33,994 bases of DNA from Lachnospiraceae bacterium (GTDB lineage: Bacteria > Bacillota > Clostridia > Lachnospirales > Lachnospiraceae), in the NCBI GenBank assembly GCA_011959925.1, contig BLMD01000180.1, positions 1 through 33,994 of the forward strand, in the 5' to 3' direction. The position numbers and the translations under genes are program-made. Shown piece after piece: positions 1-7,900 of the stretch. The notes beneath the pieces were generated by a model. That model made no database searches. It saw only the letters and a list, made by a program, of their open reading frames with translations, and was not told the DNA's origin. The first letter of the stretch is position 1. Each line of letters starts with the position of its first letter.

Positions 1-90
1 GTTTCTCCGCTCCTTTTTATTTTATGCAGATCGCCTGGTCTACCGGGTATCTGGCAGGCAGCAGCATAAAATAAAAAGGAGCGGAGAAAC
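1..90. repeat. Perfect 27-bp inverted repeat covering the cmk ribosome binding site
   Basis: Bases 1-27 are the exact reverse complement of bases 64-90, separated by 36 bases. Inside the spacer, GCCTG (33-37) can also pair with CAGGC (55-59), so the RNA could form a long hairpin. The right arm contains the cmk Shine-Dalgarno (GGAG at 83-86 and AAGGAG at 76-81), so the hairpin would hide it. The left arm begins at base 1, so the repeat may be longer than seen. Two readings are open: a real translational control hairpin, or a fold-back artefact at a contig end. Confidence 0.85.
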
Positions 91-93
91 AGG

Positions 94-759
94 ATGAATA
101 TTGCAATTGACGGTCCGGCAGGAGCCGGTAAAAGTACGATCGCCAGAAAACTGGCAGAAGAACTGGGGTATGTGTATGTTGATACCGGAGCGATGTATCG
201 GGCGATGGCGCTTTTTTTTCTGGAGCAGGGCATTGCGGCATCGAACGAGCAGGAGATTTCCGCCGCTGCATCTTTGATTGATTTATCAATCCGATATCAG
301 GACGGAGAACAGCAGGTTTTGTTAAACGGAGAAAACGTAAACAGGAAAATACGGACGGAAGAAGTGGGGAATATGGCTTCCGTCACAAGCGTGTATCCGG
401 ATGTGCGCCGGAAACTGGTAGCGCTTCAGCAGAAATTAGCGTCCGATACAGACGTGATCATGGACGGCAGGGATATCGGAACATGCGTGCTTCCCAATGC
501 GGAAGTAAAGATTTATCTGACGGCAAGTTCAGCCACCCGGGCAAAACGCCGTTATGACGAGCTTTGTGCAAAAGGGGAAACCTGTGATCTCAACGAGATC
601 CGTCTTGATATTGAAGAAAGGGATGCGCGGGATATGAACAGGGAGACGTCCCCTCTGAAACAGGCAGAGGATGCGGTATTGGTAGATTCGTCTGATCTGA
701 CGGTGGAAGAAGTGGTAGAGACGATCCGCCGGATCTGCCGGAAGAATCATTCCATATAA
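94..759 (+). CDS. cmk: Cytidylate kinase
   Basis: This gene encodes cytidylate (CMP/dCMP) kinase, a cytosolic enzyme that transfers phosphate from ATP to CMP or dCMP in pyrimidine nucleotide salvage and supply. The 221-aa product has the usual bacterial length. The P-loop GPAGAGKST sits at residues 7-15, followed by the conserved DTGAMYRA segment that contacts the nucleotide, and later MDGRDIGT and the lid-like RDxxDMNRE region. The ATG at 94 is chosen because GGAG lies seven bases upstream. It is followed after 14 bases by ispH on the same strand, a common clostridial order. The ribosome binding site lies inside a 27-bp inverted repeat, so translation may be structure-controlled. Confidence 0.96.
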   Translation: MNIAIDGPAGAGKSTIARKLAEELGYVYVDTGAMYRAMALFFLEQGIAASNEQEISAAASLIDLSIRYQDGEQQVLLNGENVNRKIRTEEVGNMASVTSVYPDVRRKLVALQQKLASDTDVIMDGRDIGTCVLPNAEVKIYLTASSATRAKRRYDELCAKGETCDLNEIRLDIEERDARDMNRETSPLKQAEDAVLVDSSDLTVEEVVETIRRICRKNHSI

Positions 760-773
760 AAAGAGGTAGCAAA

Positions 774-1640
774 ATGCAGGTGACGTTAGCAAAAAGCGCC
801 GGGTTCTGCTTCGGTGTAAAACGTGCGGTGGACCAGGTATATCAGGAAGCGGAGCACAGCCGCATGCCGGTATATACGTTCGGACCGATCATCCACAATG
901 AAACGGTCGTGAAAGACCTGGAAGAAAAGGGCGTATACGCGATCGGCGGAATCGAAGAATTAAAACATCTCCCCAAAGGAATCGTTGTGATCCGTTCCCA
1001 CGGGGTTTCAAAAGAAATTTATGAGAAAATAGCGGCAGAGGGATTTCGGATCGTCGACGCTACGTGTCCGTTTGTTCTGAAAATCCACCGGTTTGCAGAA
1101 GATTACAGCAAAAAGGGTTATCATATCCTGATTATCGGAAATGCTTCCCATCCGGAAGTGGAAGGGATCAAAGGCTGGTCGGATCCTGCCGGGACAACCG
1201 TTTTGCAGTCGGCAGAAGAAGCCCGGAATTTTAAGCTTCCGGAGGGAGAAAACGGTCGTCCCAACGTGTGCATTGTGTCCCAAACGACATTTAATTACAA
1301 CAAATTTCAAGAATTAGTTGAAATTATTGAAAAAAAAGGTTATGATATAATTGTTTTAAATACCATCTGCAATGCGACCGAAGAACGGCAGAAGGAAGCT
1401 GCCGAAATTTCGGCAAAGGCGGACGCTATGATTGTGATCGGCGGCAGTCACAGCTCCAACACGCAGAAGCTATTTGAAATATGCAAAAAAGAATGTGAAA
1501 ATACTTACTATATACAGACACTTGATGACTTGGATCCGGGGCAGTTTCGGTCCATTGATAACGTAGGTATTACCGCAGGGGCCTCGACCCCAAACAATAT
1601 TATTGAGGAGGTTCAAAAGAATGTCAGAAGTAAGCGTTGA
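774..1640 (+). CDS. ispH: 4-hydroxy-3-methylbut-2-enyl diphosphate reductase (IspH)
   Basis: IspH is the last enzyme of the MEP isoprenoid pathway. It reduces HMBPP to IPP and DMAPP with a 4Fe-4S cluster. The 288-aa product has the three expected cluster cysteines, in AGFCFGVKRA near residue 12, DATCPFV near 97 and NTICNATEERQ near 198, plus the family C-terminal GITAGASTPNNIIEEV. The start follows AGAGGTAGCAAA with good spacing. The last 20 bases overlap the first codons of rpsA in another frame. In many Clostridia these two proteins are fused into one chain; here they are separate but overlapping. Codons between about 1290 and 1360 are unusually A/T-rich compared with the rest of the gene. 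Confidence 0.96.
   Translation: MQVTLAKSAGFCFGVKRAVDQVYQEAEHSRMPVYTFGPIIHNETVVKDLEEKGVYAIGGIEELKHLPKGIVVIRSHGVSKEIYEKIAAEGFRIVDATCPFVLKIHRFAEDYSKKGYHILIIGNASHPEVEGIKGWSDPAGTTVLQSAEEARNFKLPEGENGRPNVCIVSQTTFNYNKFQELVEIIEKKGYDIIVLNTICNATEERQKEAAEISAKADAMIVIGGSHSSNTQKLFEICKKECENTYYIQTLDDLDPGQFRSIDNVGITAGASTPNNIIEEVQKNVRSKR
1318..1351 (+). promoter_or_regulatory. Possible promoter inside ispH driving rpsA
   Basis: TTGAAA (1318-1323) is followed after 17 bases by TATGAT (1341-1346). Overlapping this is an extended -10 TG-A-TATAAT (1343-1351). The site lies in an A/T-rich coding patch about 270 bases before rpsA. Prediction from sequence only. Confidence 0.35.
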
Positions 1641-2727
1641 ACAGTTTGAACAAATGCTGGAAGAATCAATTAAAACAATAAGAAATGGAGAGGTAGTCGA
1701 AGGTACTGTTATCGATGTGAAGCCAGATGAAATCGTCCTGAATATTGGATATAAGTCCGACGGTATTATAACGCGCGGCGAATACACGAACGAGCCGAAT
1801 GCAGACCTGTCAGCCATTGTTTCTGTCGGAGATACCATGGAAGCAAAAGTAGTAAAAGTAAACGACGGCGAAGGACAGGTTCTCCTTTCCTACAGACGTT
1901 TAATGGCGGAAAAAGGCAACAAAAAATTAGAAGAAGCCTTTGAAAATAAAACGGTTCTGACGGCAAAAGTTATACAGGTACTGGGCGGAGGATTAAGCGT
2001 TTCCGTCGATGAGACAAGGGTATTTATCCCGGCAAGCCTGGTATCGGATACATATGAAAAGGATTTAAACAAATACAAAGACCAGGAAATCGAATTTATC
2101 ATTACCGAATTCAACCCGCGCCGCAGAAGAATTATCGGTGACAGGAAGCAGATTTTGACAGCAAGAAAAGCCGAATTGCAGAAAGAACTGTTTGCACGGA
2201 TTCAGGTGGGCGACGTGATCGAAGGAACGGTAAAGAATTTGACCGATTTCGGTGCATTCATCGATCTGGGCGGAGCAGACGGACTGCTTCATATTTCCGA
2301 AATGTCCTGGGGACGGGTGGAAAGTCCGAAGAAAGCGTTTAAAGTCGGAGAAACCGTGAAAGTATTTATCAAAGATATCAATGATACCAAAATTGCGCTT
2401 AGCATGAAATTCCCGGAAGAGAATCCATGGAATGATGCGGCAAATAAATTTGCACCGGGAACCGTGATCAAAGGCGTGGTAGCGCGCATGACCGATTTTG
2501 GCGCATTTGTAGAGCTGGCTCCGGGAGTAGACGCCCTGCTGCACGTTTCTCAGATTGCAAAAGAGCATATTGAAAAACCGTCTGACGTATTGTCAATCGG
2601 ACAGGAGATTGAAGCGCAGATTGTTGATTTCAACGAAGAAGAAAAGAAAATCAGCCTGAGCCTGAAAACTCTTTTAAATGCCAATGAAGAAGCGGAAGAG
2701 GATTACGCAGAAGAGACAGAAGAATAA
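1621..2727 (+). CDS. rpsA: 30S ribosomal protein S1, four S1 domains
   Basis: The product is a 368-aa S1-type RNA-binding protein, with four OB-fold S1 domains at roughly residues 20-90, 105-170, 190-260 and 275-345. The last two carry the clearest family signature (LTDFGAFIDLGGADGLLHIS and MTDFGAFVEL...ALLHVSQ). Firmicute S1 homologues typically have four domains rather than the six of E. coli. They bind mRNA, although a strict ribosomal role is not proven in all Firmicutes. The C-terminus is short and acidic. The ATG at 1621 is chosen because GAGGAGG lies just upstream, inside ispH; an upstream AUG in the same frame at 1603 lacks such a site. The gene ends before a strong terminator at 2789-2824. 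Confidence 0.93.
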   Translation: MSEVSVEQFEQMLEESIKTIRNGEVVEGTVIDVKPDEIVLNIGYKSDGIITRGEYTNEPNADLSAIVSVGDTMEAKVVKVNDGEGQVLLSYRRLMAEKGNKKLEEAFENKTVLTAKVIQVLGGGLSVSVDETRVFIPASLVSDTYEKDLNKYKDQEIEFIITEFNPRRRRIIGDRKQILTARKAELQKELFARIQVGDVIEGTVKNLTDFGAFIDLGGADGLLHISEMSWGRVESPKKAFKVGETVKVFIKDINDTKIALSMKFPEENPWNDAANKFAPGTVIKGVVARMTDFGAFVELAPGVDALLHVSQIAKEHIEKPSDVLSIGQEIEAQIVDFNEEEKKISLSLKTLLNANEEAEEDYAEETEE

Positions 2728-2788
2728 AATAAATCTGCAGAAACAAAGACAGACGGATTTGTTTTAAGATGTTCTATTTTGAAAAGTT

Positions 2789-2824
2789 ACGGCATAGTCG
2801 AGAATATCGGCTATGCCGTTTTTC
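2789..2824 (+). terminator. Rho-independent terminator after rpsA
   Basis: ACGGCATAG (2789-2797) pairs perfectly with CTATGCCGT (2811-2819), and the stem runs into TTTTT. It closes the cmk-ispH-rpsA unit and insulates the restriction-modification-like module that follows. Confidence 0.85.
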
Positions 2825-2831
2825 CGGCTTA

Positions 2832-2860
2832 TTGCATCGAAGTATCTTGCGTATCATAAC
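2832..2860 (+). promoter_or_regulatory. Weak candidate promoter for the R-M-like module
   Basis: TTGCAT (2832-2837), a 17-base spacer and CATAAC (2855-2860) lie just after the rpsA terminator. The predicted transcript would start only about 10 bases before the ATG at 2877, which is very short, so this is tentative. Confidence 0.25.
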
Positions 2861-2876
2861 AGATAGGGGAGAAGAC

Positions 2877-3785
2877 ATGCCTTTTTTGATAGACAGTCAG
2901 ATTTTAAACGGTTTGCTTTTGGATAAAACAACCAAAACACATATTATATGGGCAACGGACGACTATAAAGAGCTTGGTCCGGCATACGGCGCAGAATGCC
3001 CGATCACGGTTGATTTGATCACGGGGGAGTATGCAGAAGTGATTCTGCCCCGTATTGCAAAGAGAAAACAAAACCAGATCAGCCGGACAAAGGCAAAAGC
3101 AGAGGTTTCCACTCCCGCTTGGATCTGCAACCGGCAGAACAATGATCTGGACAGCGCATGGTTTGGCATACCGGAAGTATTTAACCATGTAACAGGAAAA
3201 ACCTGGACGGCAACCCTTGGGGAAGTGATCTTTCCGGAGAAGAAAAAGCGTGGCTGGAGGGATTATGTGGATGCAAAACGAATGGAGATCGCCTGTGGGG
3301 AAGCGCCTTATCTGGTCAGCAGATACGATATGGAGACCGGCAGAGAGATTCAGGTGCCGGAACGCATCGGGCTTCTGGATCGAAAACTGCGTATCGTGGG
3401 TGAGCATACGGATCAAAAAGAAGACTGGCTGCGGTGGGCGTTCCGTGCGTTGGAAAGCGTATATGGATTTGAGTGGCAGGGAGACAGTCTTTTGATCGCC
3501 CGTGAGAATATCCTGTATTCGTTTGCGGAACATATGCGGTATAAATTTCAGGAAGATCCTTCGCTGCCTGAGCTGAAACATGCGGCGAATATTATTGCAT
3601 GGAATATCTGGCAGATGGACGGACTGACGTTTACGGTTCCGTCCGGAACGATTCGACGGCATGACGAAACAGATGCCCATACAGAAGAAAAAGATTCCAA
3701 AGAAAAGAACGTATTCTGCAAAATTCGTGACTGGCGTTCCAAACAGACTTTAGTATATGGCTCTCTGATGAAGGAGAACATCTGA
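2877..3785 (+). CDS. Partner protein of a helicase-methylase R-M-like system, function unknown
   Basis: This is a 302-aa soluble protein starting MPFLIDSQILNGLLLDKTTK. I recall similar proteins labelled restriction endonuclease subunit M next to helicase-methylase genes, but I see no methylase motif (no DPPY/NPPY or glycine-rich SAM loop) and no clear nuclease motif. Notable segments are THIIWATDDY near residue 20 and a C-terminal ANIIAWNIWQMDGL block, followed by a charged tail (HTEEKDSKEKN). The start is ATG 2877 after TAGGGGAGAAGAC; the frame is open further upstream but would read through the rpsA terminator. Its stop is separated from the next start by one base, and that gene's AAGGAG lies inside this one. 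The two are therefore translationally coupled and probably act together, perhaps in target recognition or as an inhibitor/specificity factor. Confidence 0.75.
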   Translation: MPFLIDSQILNGLLLDKTTKTHIIWATDDYKELGPAYGAECPITVDLITGEYAEVILPRIAKRKQNQISRTKAKAEVSTPAWICNRQNNDLDSAWFGIPEVFNHVTGKTWTATLGEVIFPEKKKRGWRDYVDAKRMEIACGEAPYLVSRYDMETGREIQVPERIGLLDRKLRIVGEHTDQKEDWLRWAFRALESVYGFEWQGDSLLIARENILYSFAEHMRYKFQEDPSLPELKHAANIIAWNIWQMDGLTFTVPSGTIRRHDETDAHTEEKDSKEKNVFCKIRDWRSKQTLVYGSLMKENI

Positions 3786-3786
3786 T

Positions 3787-5949
3787 ATGAAAGAGATAGA
3801 GACATTAGACGAGTGGATCATCGGGAGGGTAGAACCTCATATTTATGCATTTTCTACCGACAGGATACCGGGGTATTTAAAAGTCGGAGATACCTGTCGG
3901 CCTGTAAAGACTCGATTAAAAGAATGGCGTGTGCATTTTCCCGATTTGAAACAGGAATTTGAGGCGAAAGCCGTCGTATCGCAGGATGTGTTTTTCCGGG
4001 ATTATTCCGTACATGAATATCTGACGGGCAGTTTGGGAAAGCGCAGGCTGCTTCCGGATGATATGAAGAGGTATCCGCGGGCCAAGAAGTATTCCAGAGA
4101 ATTTTTTAAAGATACGGATCGTCTGGATGTGCAGGAGGCGATAGACGATATTGCCGACAGTTTTTCAAAGGATGGCAGAACATATCAGTTTTACCATGCA
4201 TGTACACAGCTGCCGCGGGAAGACGTATATCCTTCCGCAGGATTTTGGACGCTTCGTCCAAACCAGAAAAAGGCGGTGGAAGCTTTTAAACAGGCGGTTG
4301 CTTCTCAAAGAACAAATCTTTTGATGTATGCGGTCATGCGGTTTGGGAAGTCCTTTACGGCGTTGTGCTGTGCAAAAGAAATCGGCGCCCGGATGGTACT
4401 GGTGGTTTCTGCAAAAGCAGATGTGGCGGAAGAATGGAAAAAAACCGTACAAAGCGCCGATAATTTTAACCGGGATTACGTGTTTTTATCGTCGGAACAA
4501 ATGTATCGTGACAGCTCCGTAATCCGGGAAGTCCGAAAAAACAAAAAAGGCGCCGTTATTTTTCTTACGCTGCAGGATCTGCAGGGGACGGATCTAAAAG
4601 AAAAACATAAGGAGCTTTTTTCCAGTGAAATAGACCTGATGATCGTTGACGAGACGCATTACGGCGCAAGGGCAGAGAGTTACGGTGCAGTCATCCGTAC
4701 GGCGGGATATGAAAAAGATATCCGTTTGAAATTTTCCGAGGACGACGGGGACGATTTTGTGGAGGCGGAAACTGCAAAAGAGCAGTTAAAAGCGTTATCC
4801 GTAAAAATCAAACTGCATCTTTCCGGTACGCCGTATCGTATTTTAATGAGCAGCGAGTTTGCACAGGAGGATGTCATTTCATTCTGCCAGTTTTCGGACA
4901 TTGTCAGAGAACAGCAGGAATGGGATGCCCAAAATACAGAGCTGGGGGATGAAAAACAGCCGGAGTGGGAAAACCCGTATTTCGGATTTCCTCAGATGAT
5001 CCGTTTTGCATTTACACCGAATCAATCGGCGCTTGCGCTTTTGGAACGGCTGAAAAGAAACGGAGTATCTTATGCGCTGTCCAAATTGTTTCAGCCGGTT
5101 TCGATTACCAAGAAAGCGGACGGCTCTCATAAAAAATTTATTCATGAACGCGAAGTGTTTGAGCTGTTTGCGGCGATTGACGGGAGCAGAGAGGAAGAAG
5201 GAATTTTTTCGTTTCTGAATGACGACAGGATAAAAGACGGCAAGATGTGCCGTCATATCGTCTGTGTCCTGCCGTACTGCGCTTCCTGCGACGCATTAGA
5301 GGCGCTGCTGCTGTCCCATGCGGATTCTTTTTTGCATCTGGGAGAGTACCGGATCCTTAATATTTCCGGCGTAGACGCCCCCAAACGATATCGGACGGTG
5401 AAAAAGATCAAAGAAGAGATCAAAAGTGCGGAAGAAGAAGATCAAAAAACCATTACGCTCACAGTGAACCGAATGCTTACCGGGAGTACGGTGGAACAAT
5501 GGGATACGATGATTTTTTTGAAAGACACGGCTTCTCCCCAGGAGTACGATCAGGCAGTCTTTCGTCTGCAGAATCAGTATGTAACATCTTATATGGATGC
5601 AGATGGAAATGAAATCAAATATAACAGGAAGCCGCAGACGCTTTTGGTGGATTTTGACCCGCATCGGATGTTTCGGATGCAGGAGCAGAAATCGCTGATC
5701 TATACGGTCAATACGGACAGTTTCGGAAACCGGTCCTTGAAACAGAGAATGGAAGAAGAGATTGCGGTTTCTCCGATTATTACGGTCAATCGGGGGAAAC
5801 TGAAAGAAGTGGAAGCTGCAGATATCTTAACAGCGGTCAGCGAGTATTCCGACAGCCGCGGCGTGAAAGAGGAAGCGGGGGATTTACCCGTAGACGCTGC
5901 TTTGTTTGAAATTTCGACAATCCGGGAAGAAATAAAAAAACAGGCGTAG
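3787..5949 (+). CDS. GIY-YIG nuclease plus DExH helicase, N-terminal part of a larger R-M enzyme
   Basis: The 720-aa product begins with a GIY-YIG-type domain of the T5orf172 kind: HIY (18-20), YLKVG (30-34), TRLKEW near 43, a candidate catalytic Glu77 in HEYL, and REFF near 107. A superfamily 2 helicase follows: GKS with Lys188, DETH at 288-291, SGTPY at 346-350, and a late NRMLTGSTVEQWD segment followed by Q-rich motif VI-like sequence. ATP-driven DNA translocation and DNA cleavage are inferred from these families. The frame ends at a TAG (5947-5949), but the same frame stays open beyond it into an adenine methylase, so this is most likely the front of one long enzyme. The nuclease-helicase-methylase order resembles type ISP enzymes such as LlaGI, but with GIY-YIG instead of an Mrr-like nuclease. 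Confidence 0.85.
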   Translation: MKEIETLDEWIIGRVEPHIYAFSTDRIPGYLKVGDTCRPVKTRLKEWRVHFPDLKQEFEAKAVVSQDVFFRDYSVHEYLTGSLGKRRLLPDDMKRYPRAKKYSREFFKDTDRLDVQEAIDDIADSFSKDGRTYQFYHACTQLPREDVYPSAGFWTLRPNQKKAVEAFKQAVASQRTNLLMYAVMRFGKSFTALCCAKEIGARMVLVVSAKADVAEEWKKTVQSADNFNRDYVFLSSEQMYRDSSVIREVRKNKKGAVIFLTLQDLQGTDLKEKHKELFSSEIDLMIVDETHYGARAESYGAVIRTAGYEKDIRLKFSEDDGDDFVEAETAKEQLKALSVKIKLHLSGTPYRILMSSEFAQEDVISFCQFSDIVREQQEWDAQNTELGDEKQPEWENPYFGFPQMIRFAFTPNQSALALLERLKRNGVSYALSKLFQPVSITKKADGSHKKFIHEREVFELFAAIDGSREEEGIFSFLNDDRIKDGKMCRHIVCVLPYCASCDALEALLLSHADSFLHLGEYRILNISGVDAPKRYRTVKKIKEEIKSAEEEDQKTITLTVNRMLTGSTVEQWDTMIFLKDTASPQEYDQAVFRLQNQYVTSYMDADGNEIKYNRKPQTLLVDFDPHRMFRMQEQKSLIYTVNTDSFGNRSLKQRMEEEIAVSPIITVNRGKLKEVEAADILTAVSEYSDSRGVKEEAGDLPVDAALFEISTIREEIKKQA
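5947..5949 (+). other. In-frame TAG interrupting the helicase-methylase fusion
   Basis: The codons around it read cag gcg TAG ctt ggc. Upstream (from 3787) and downstream (5950 to 7896) are in the same frame with no other stop, 1369 sense codons in all. Residues coded just after the stop (acidic linker, then HILQNKFKTYYARILFFAF) look like continuous protein, and I find no ribosome binding site with a fitting start after the TAG. It could be a nonsense mutation, a sequencing error, or a readthrough site. Confidence 0.8.
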
Positions 5950-6138
5950 CTTGGCACAAAAGGCGGCCTGAGACTGGAAGCGTATCAGGGGGAAGAGACG
6001 GAGTTTGACGAACCGGCTGGGGATAAGGATCAAACAAAAGGGGATCCCAAGGCGCCTGTTGGGGAAGCAGGAGAGTCAGCCCCGGAAGAAGAGAGCCATA
6101 TTCTGCAGAACAAATTTAAAACATATTATGCCAGAATC

Positions 6139-7896
6139 TTGTTTTTTGCTTTTTTGACCGAGAGCAAAATGACTTCGCTGGAAGATTTGTTCCGGTGTTT
6201 CGATACGGAGGAGAACCGAAGGATTTTGAAGCATCTGGATCTGAATATCGACGTACTGTCATTGATCTGGCATCATATCAATCCTTTTGTTTTAAATGCG
6301 CTGGATTATAAAATACAAAATATCAATCGGCTGGCACAGGATACAAGCGTTTCGCCGTTGCAGCGGGCGGTAACGGCTATGGGGAAATTCGGCAAGCTTT
6401 CGGAATCGGAGGTCACAACGCCGCTGCCTGTGGCAGAAGCCGTGATCCGCATGCTTTCGGATGATTGTTTTTTGTCTCTGCGTGACGATTCCTGCCGGAT
6501 TCTGGATCTTGCCAGTAAAATGGGCGAGTTTGCGATCGCCGTATGTAAACGGTGTGAAAAGATGGGGATAGACAGAAGCGGGGCAGCGGCGTCAGTTGCG
6601 GCTGTTACGACATCTCCGGTTGCGTATGAGTTCACCAGAAAAGTGTACCGGGTGCTCGGACTATCTACGGATTCCATTGCCGCTGCATTTTATTCCCGCG
6701 ATCTGCCAGAGTTTGTGGATCAAAGGGAAGACGGCGCCCAAAAGTTAACAAAGATTTTGACGCAGGCGAAACCCATGTGTGAAATTAAGTTTACGGATGA
6801 GGCGGCAGAAGAGGAGGAGAAAGCTGTGAAATTTAACGCTGTGGTTGGGAATCCCCCGTATCAGGAGGAAAGTCAGGCGGAAAGCACAAGAAACGGACAA
6901 AAACCGAGAAGGAACATCTTTCACTATTTTCAGAAACAGGCCATGCTGCTTTCAGAAGAGACGGCGCTTATTTTTCCCGGAGAGCGCTGGCTGCATCAGT
7001 CCGGAAAGGGATTGAAAAGCTTTGGAAAATCGCTGATCAATGACGTCCGATTAAAAAAAGTAGTATTTTACCCGGATTCCAGGGAATTATTTCCCGCTAC
7101 CGATATTCCGGACGGCATATCGATCGTGGTAACGGAACGGACAAAGACCGCATCGGGTTTTGAATATGAATACATTACCGAAGAAGAAGATATCATACTG
7201 CAGCGGAGTAATCCGGGCGATGAGCTTTTGATTTTAAATCCGCATGATATCAGCATCGTAGAAAAGGCAAAAGCGTTTACAGAAAACTACCGTCTGCCCT
7301 TTTTACATGAAAGTATCCTGCCGAGGTCGCTGTTTGGCATTGAAAGCGACTTTATCGAGAAACATTCCGATCAGGTCAGATTGTATACCGAAGAAACCGG
7401 GATAGATTATGATACCGAGGTAAAATTGCTCGCAAACGATCAGGCGGGACCTGCGGGCAGAAGCCGGTGGTTTGTCGTCGGCAGGGAGCACATACGCCAG
7501 AACAGGGAATATCTGGCGCAGTGGCAGGTCGTCGTATCCAGCGCCCATCCCGGCGGCCAGGACGGAAGGGATAATCAGATCGCTGTCGCAGATAATCACA
7601 GTGCGTTTGGAAGATCCCGGGTAGCCCTCAAATCTTTTGATACGAAAGAAGAAGCGGAGCATTTTAGGGACTATGCGGAATCTTCCCTGATCCGTTACCT
7701 GTTTCTGATGACAGACGAGTCTTTATCGTCGCTTGCAAAGCTCGTTCCGGATGTAAAAGATTATTCCGAAAACAATTCGTTTCTGGATTTTACCAAGCCT
7801 GTGGATCTGCAGCTGTACCGGCTGATGCAGTTAGAAGATGCGCAGATCCGGTACATAGAATCCAAAGTAAGCAAAAAAGACAGGGAAAGCCGCTGA
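6139..7896 (+). CDS. Eco57I-like N6-adenine DNA methylase and target-recognition part (C-terminal piece of the interrupted enzyme)
   Basis: The frame encodes an Eco57I/type IIG-like N6-adenine DNA methyltransferase. The motif IV tetrapeptide NPPY is at 6850-6861, preceded by VVG. A degenerate SAM-binding motif I, ILDLASKMGEFA, lies at 6499-6534. FPATDIPDGISIVV is a typical segment after the catalytic core. The last 200 residues (WFVVGREHI, then HPGGQDGRDNQ, then a YRLMQLEDAQIRYIE tail) probably form the target-recognition domain. The listed start is a TTG without a ribosome binding site and is only nominal. The open frame reaches back to 5950, directly after the TAG, so the natural product was probably the 1369-residue fusion with the nuclease-helicase. 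If the stop is not read through, methylation may be lost. The gene ends four bases from the convergent exonuclease gene. Confidence 0.8.
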   Translation: MFFAFLTESKMTSLEDLFRCFDTEENRRILKHLDLNIDVLSLIWHHINPFVLNALDYKIQNINRLAQDTSVSPLQRAVTAMGKFGKLSESEVTTPLPVAEAVIRMLSDDCFLSLRDDSCRILDLASKMGEFAIAVCKRCEKMGIDRSGAAASVAAVTTSPVAYEFTRKVYRVLGLSTDSIAAAFYSRDLPEFVDQREDGAQKLTKILTQAKPMCEIKFTDEAAEEEEKAVKFNAVVGNPPYQEESQAESTRNGQKPRRNIFHYFQKQAMLLSEETALIFPGERWLHQSGKGLKSFGKSLINDVRLKKVVFYPDSRELFPATDIPDGISIVVTERTKTASGFEYEYITEEEDIILQRSNPGDELLILNPHDISIVEKAKAFTENYRLPFLHESILPRSLFGIESDFIEKHSDQVRLYTEETGIDYDTEVKLLANDQAGPAGRSRWFVVGREHIRQNREYLAQWQVVVSSAHPGGQDGRDNQIAVADNHSAFGRSRVALKSFDTKEEAEHFRDYAESSLIRYLFLMTDESLSSLAKLVPDVKDYSENNSFLDFTKPVDLQLYRLMQLEDAQIRYIESKVSKKDRESR

Positions 7897-7900
7897 CGCT

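Noticed and set aside
2769-2876. N-terminal extension of the R-M partner gene starting at 2769
   Set aside because: It would be translated through the rpsA terminator stem, and a proper ribosome site precedes the ATG at 2877.
5934-5940. A7 run just before the TAG at 5947 as a programmed frameshift site
   Set aside because: The methylase continues in the same frame as the helicase, so a frameshift would leave, not reach, the coding frame.
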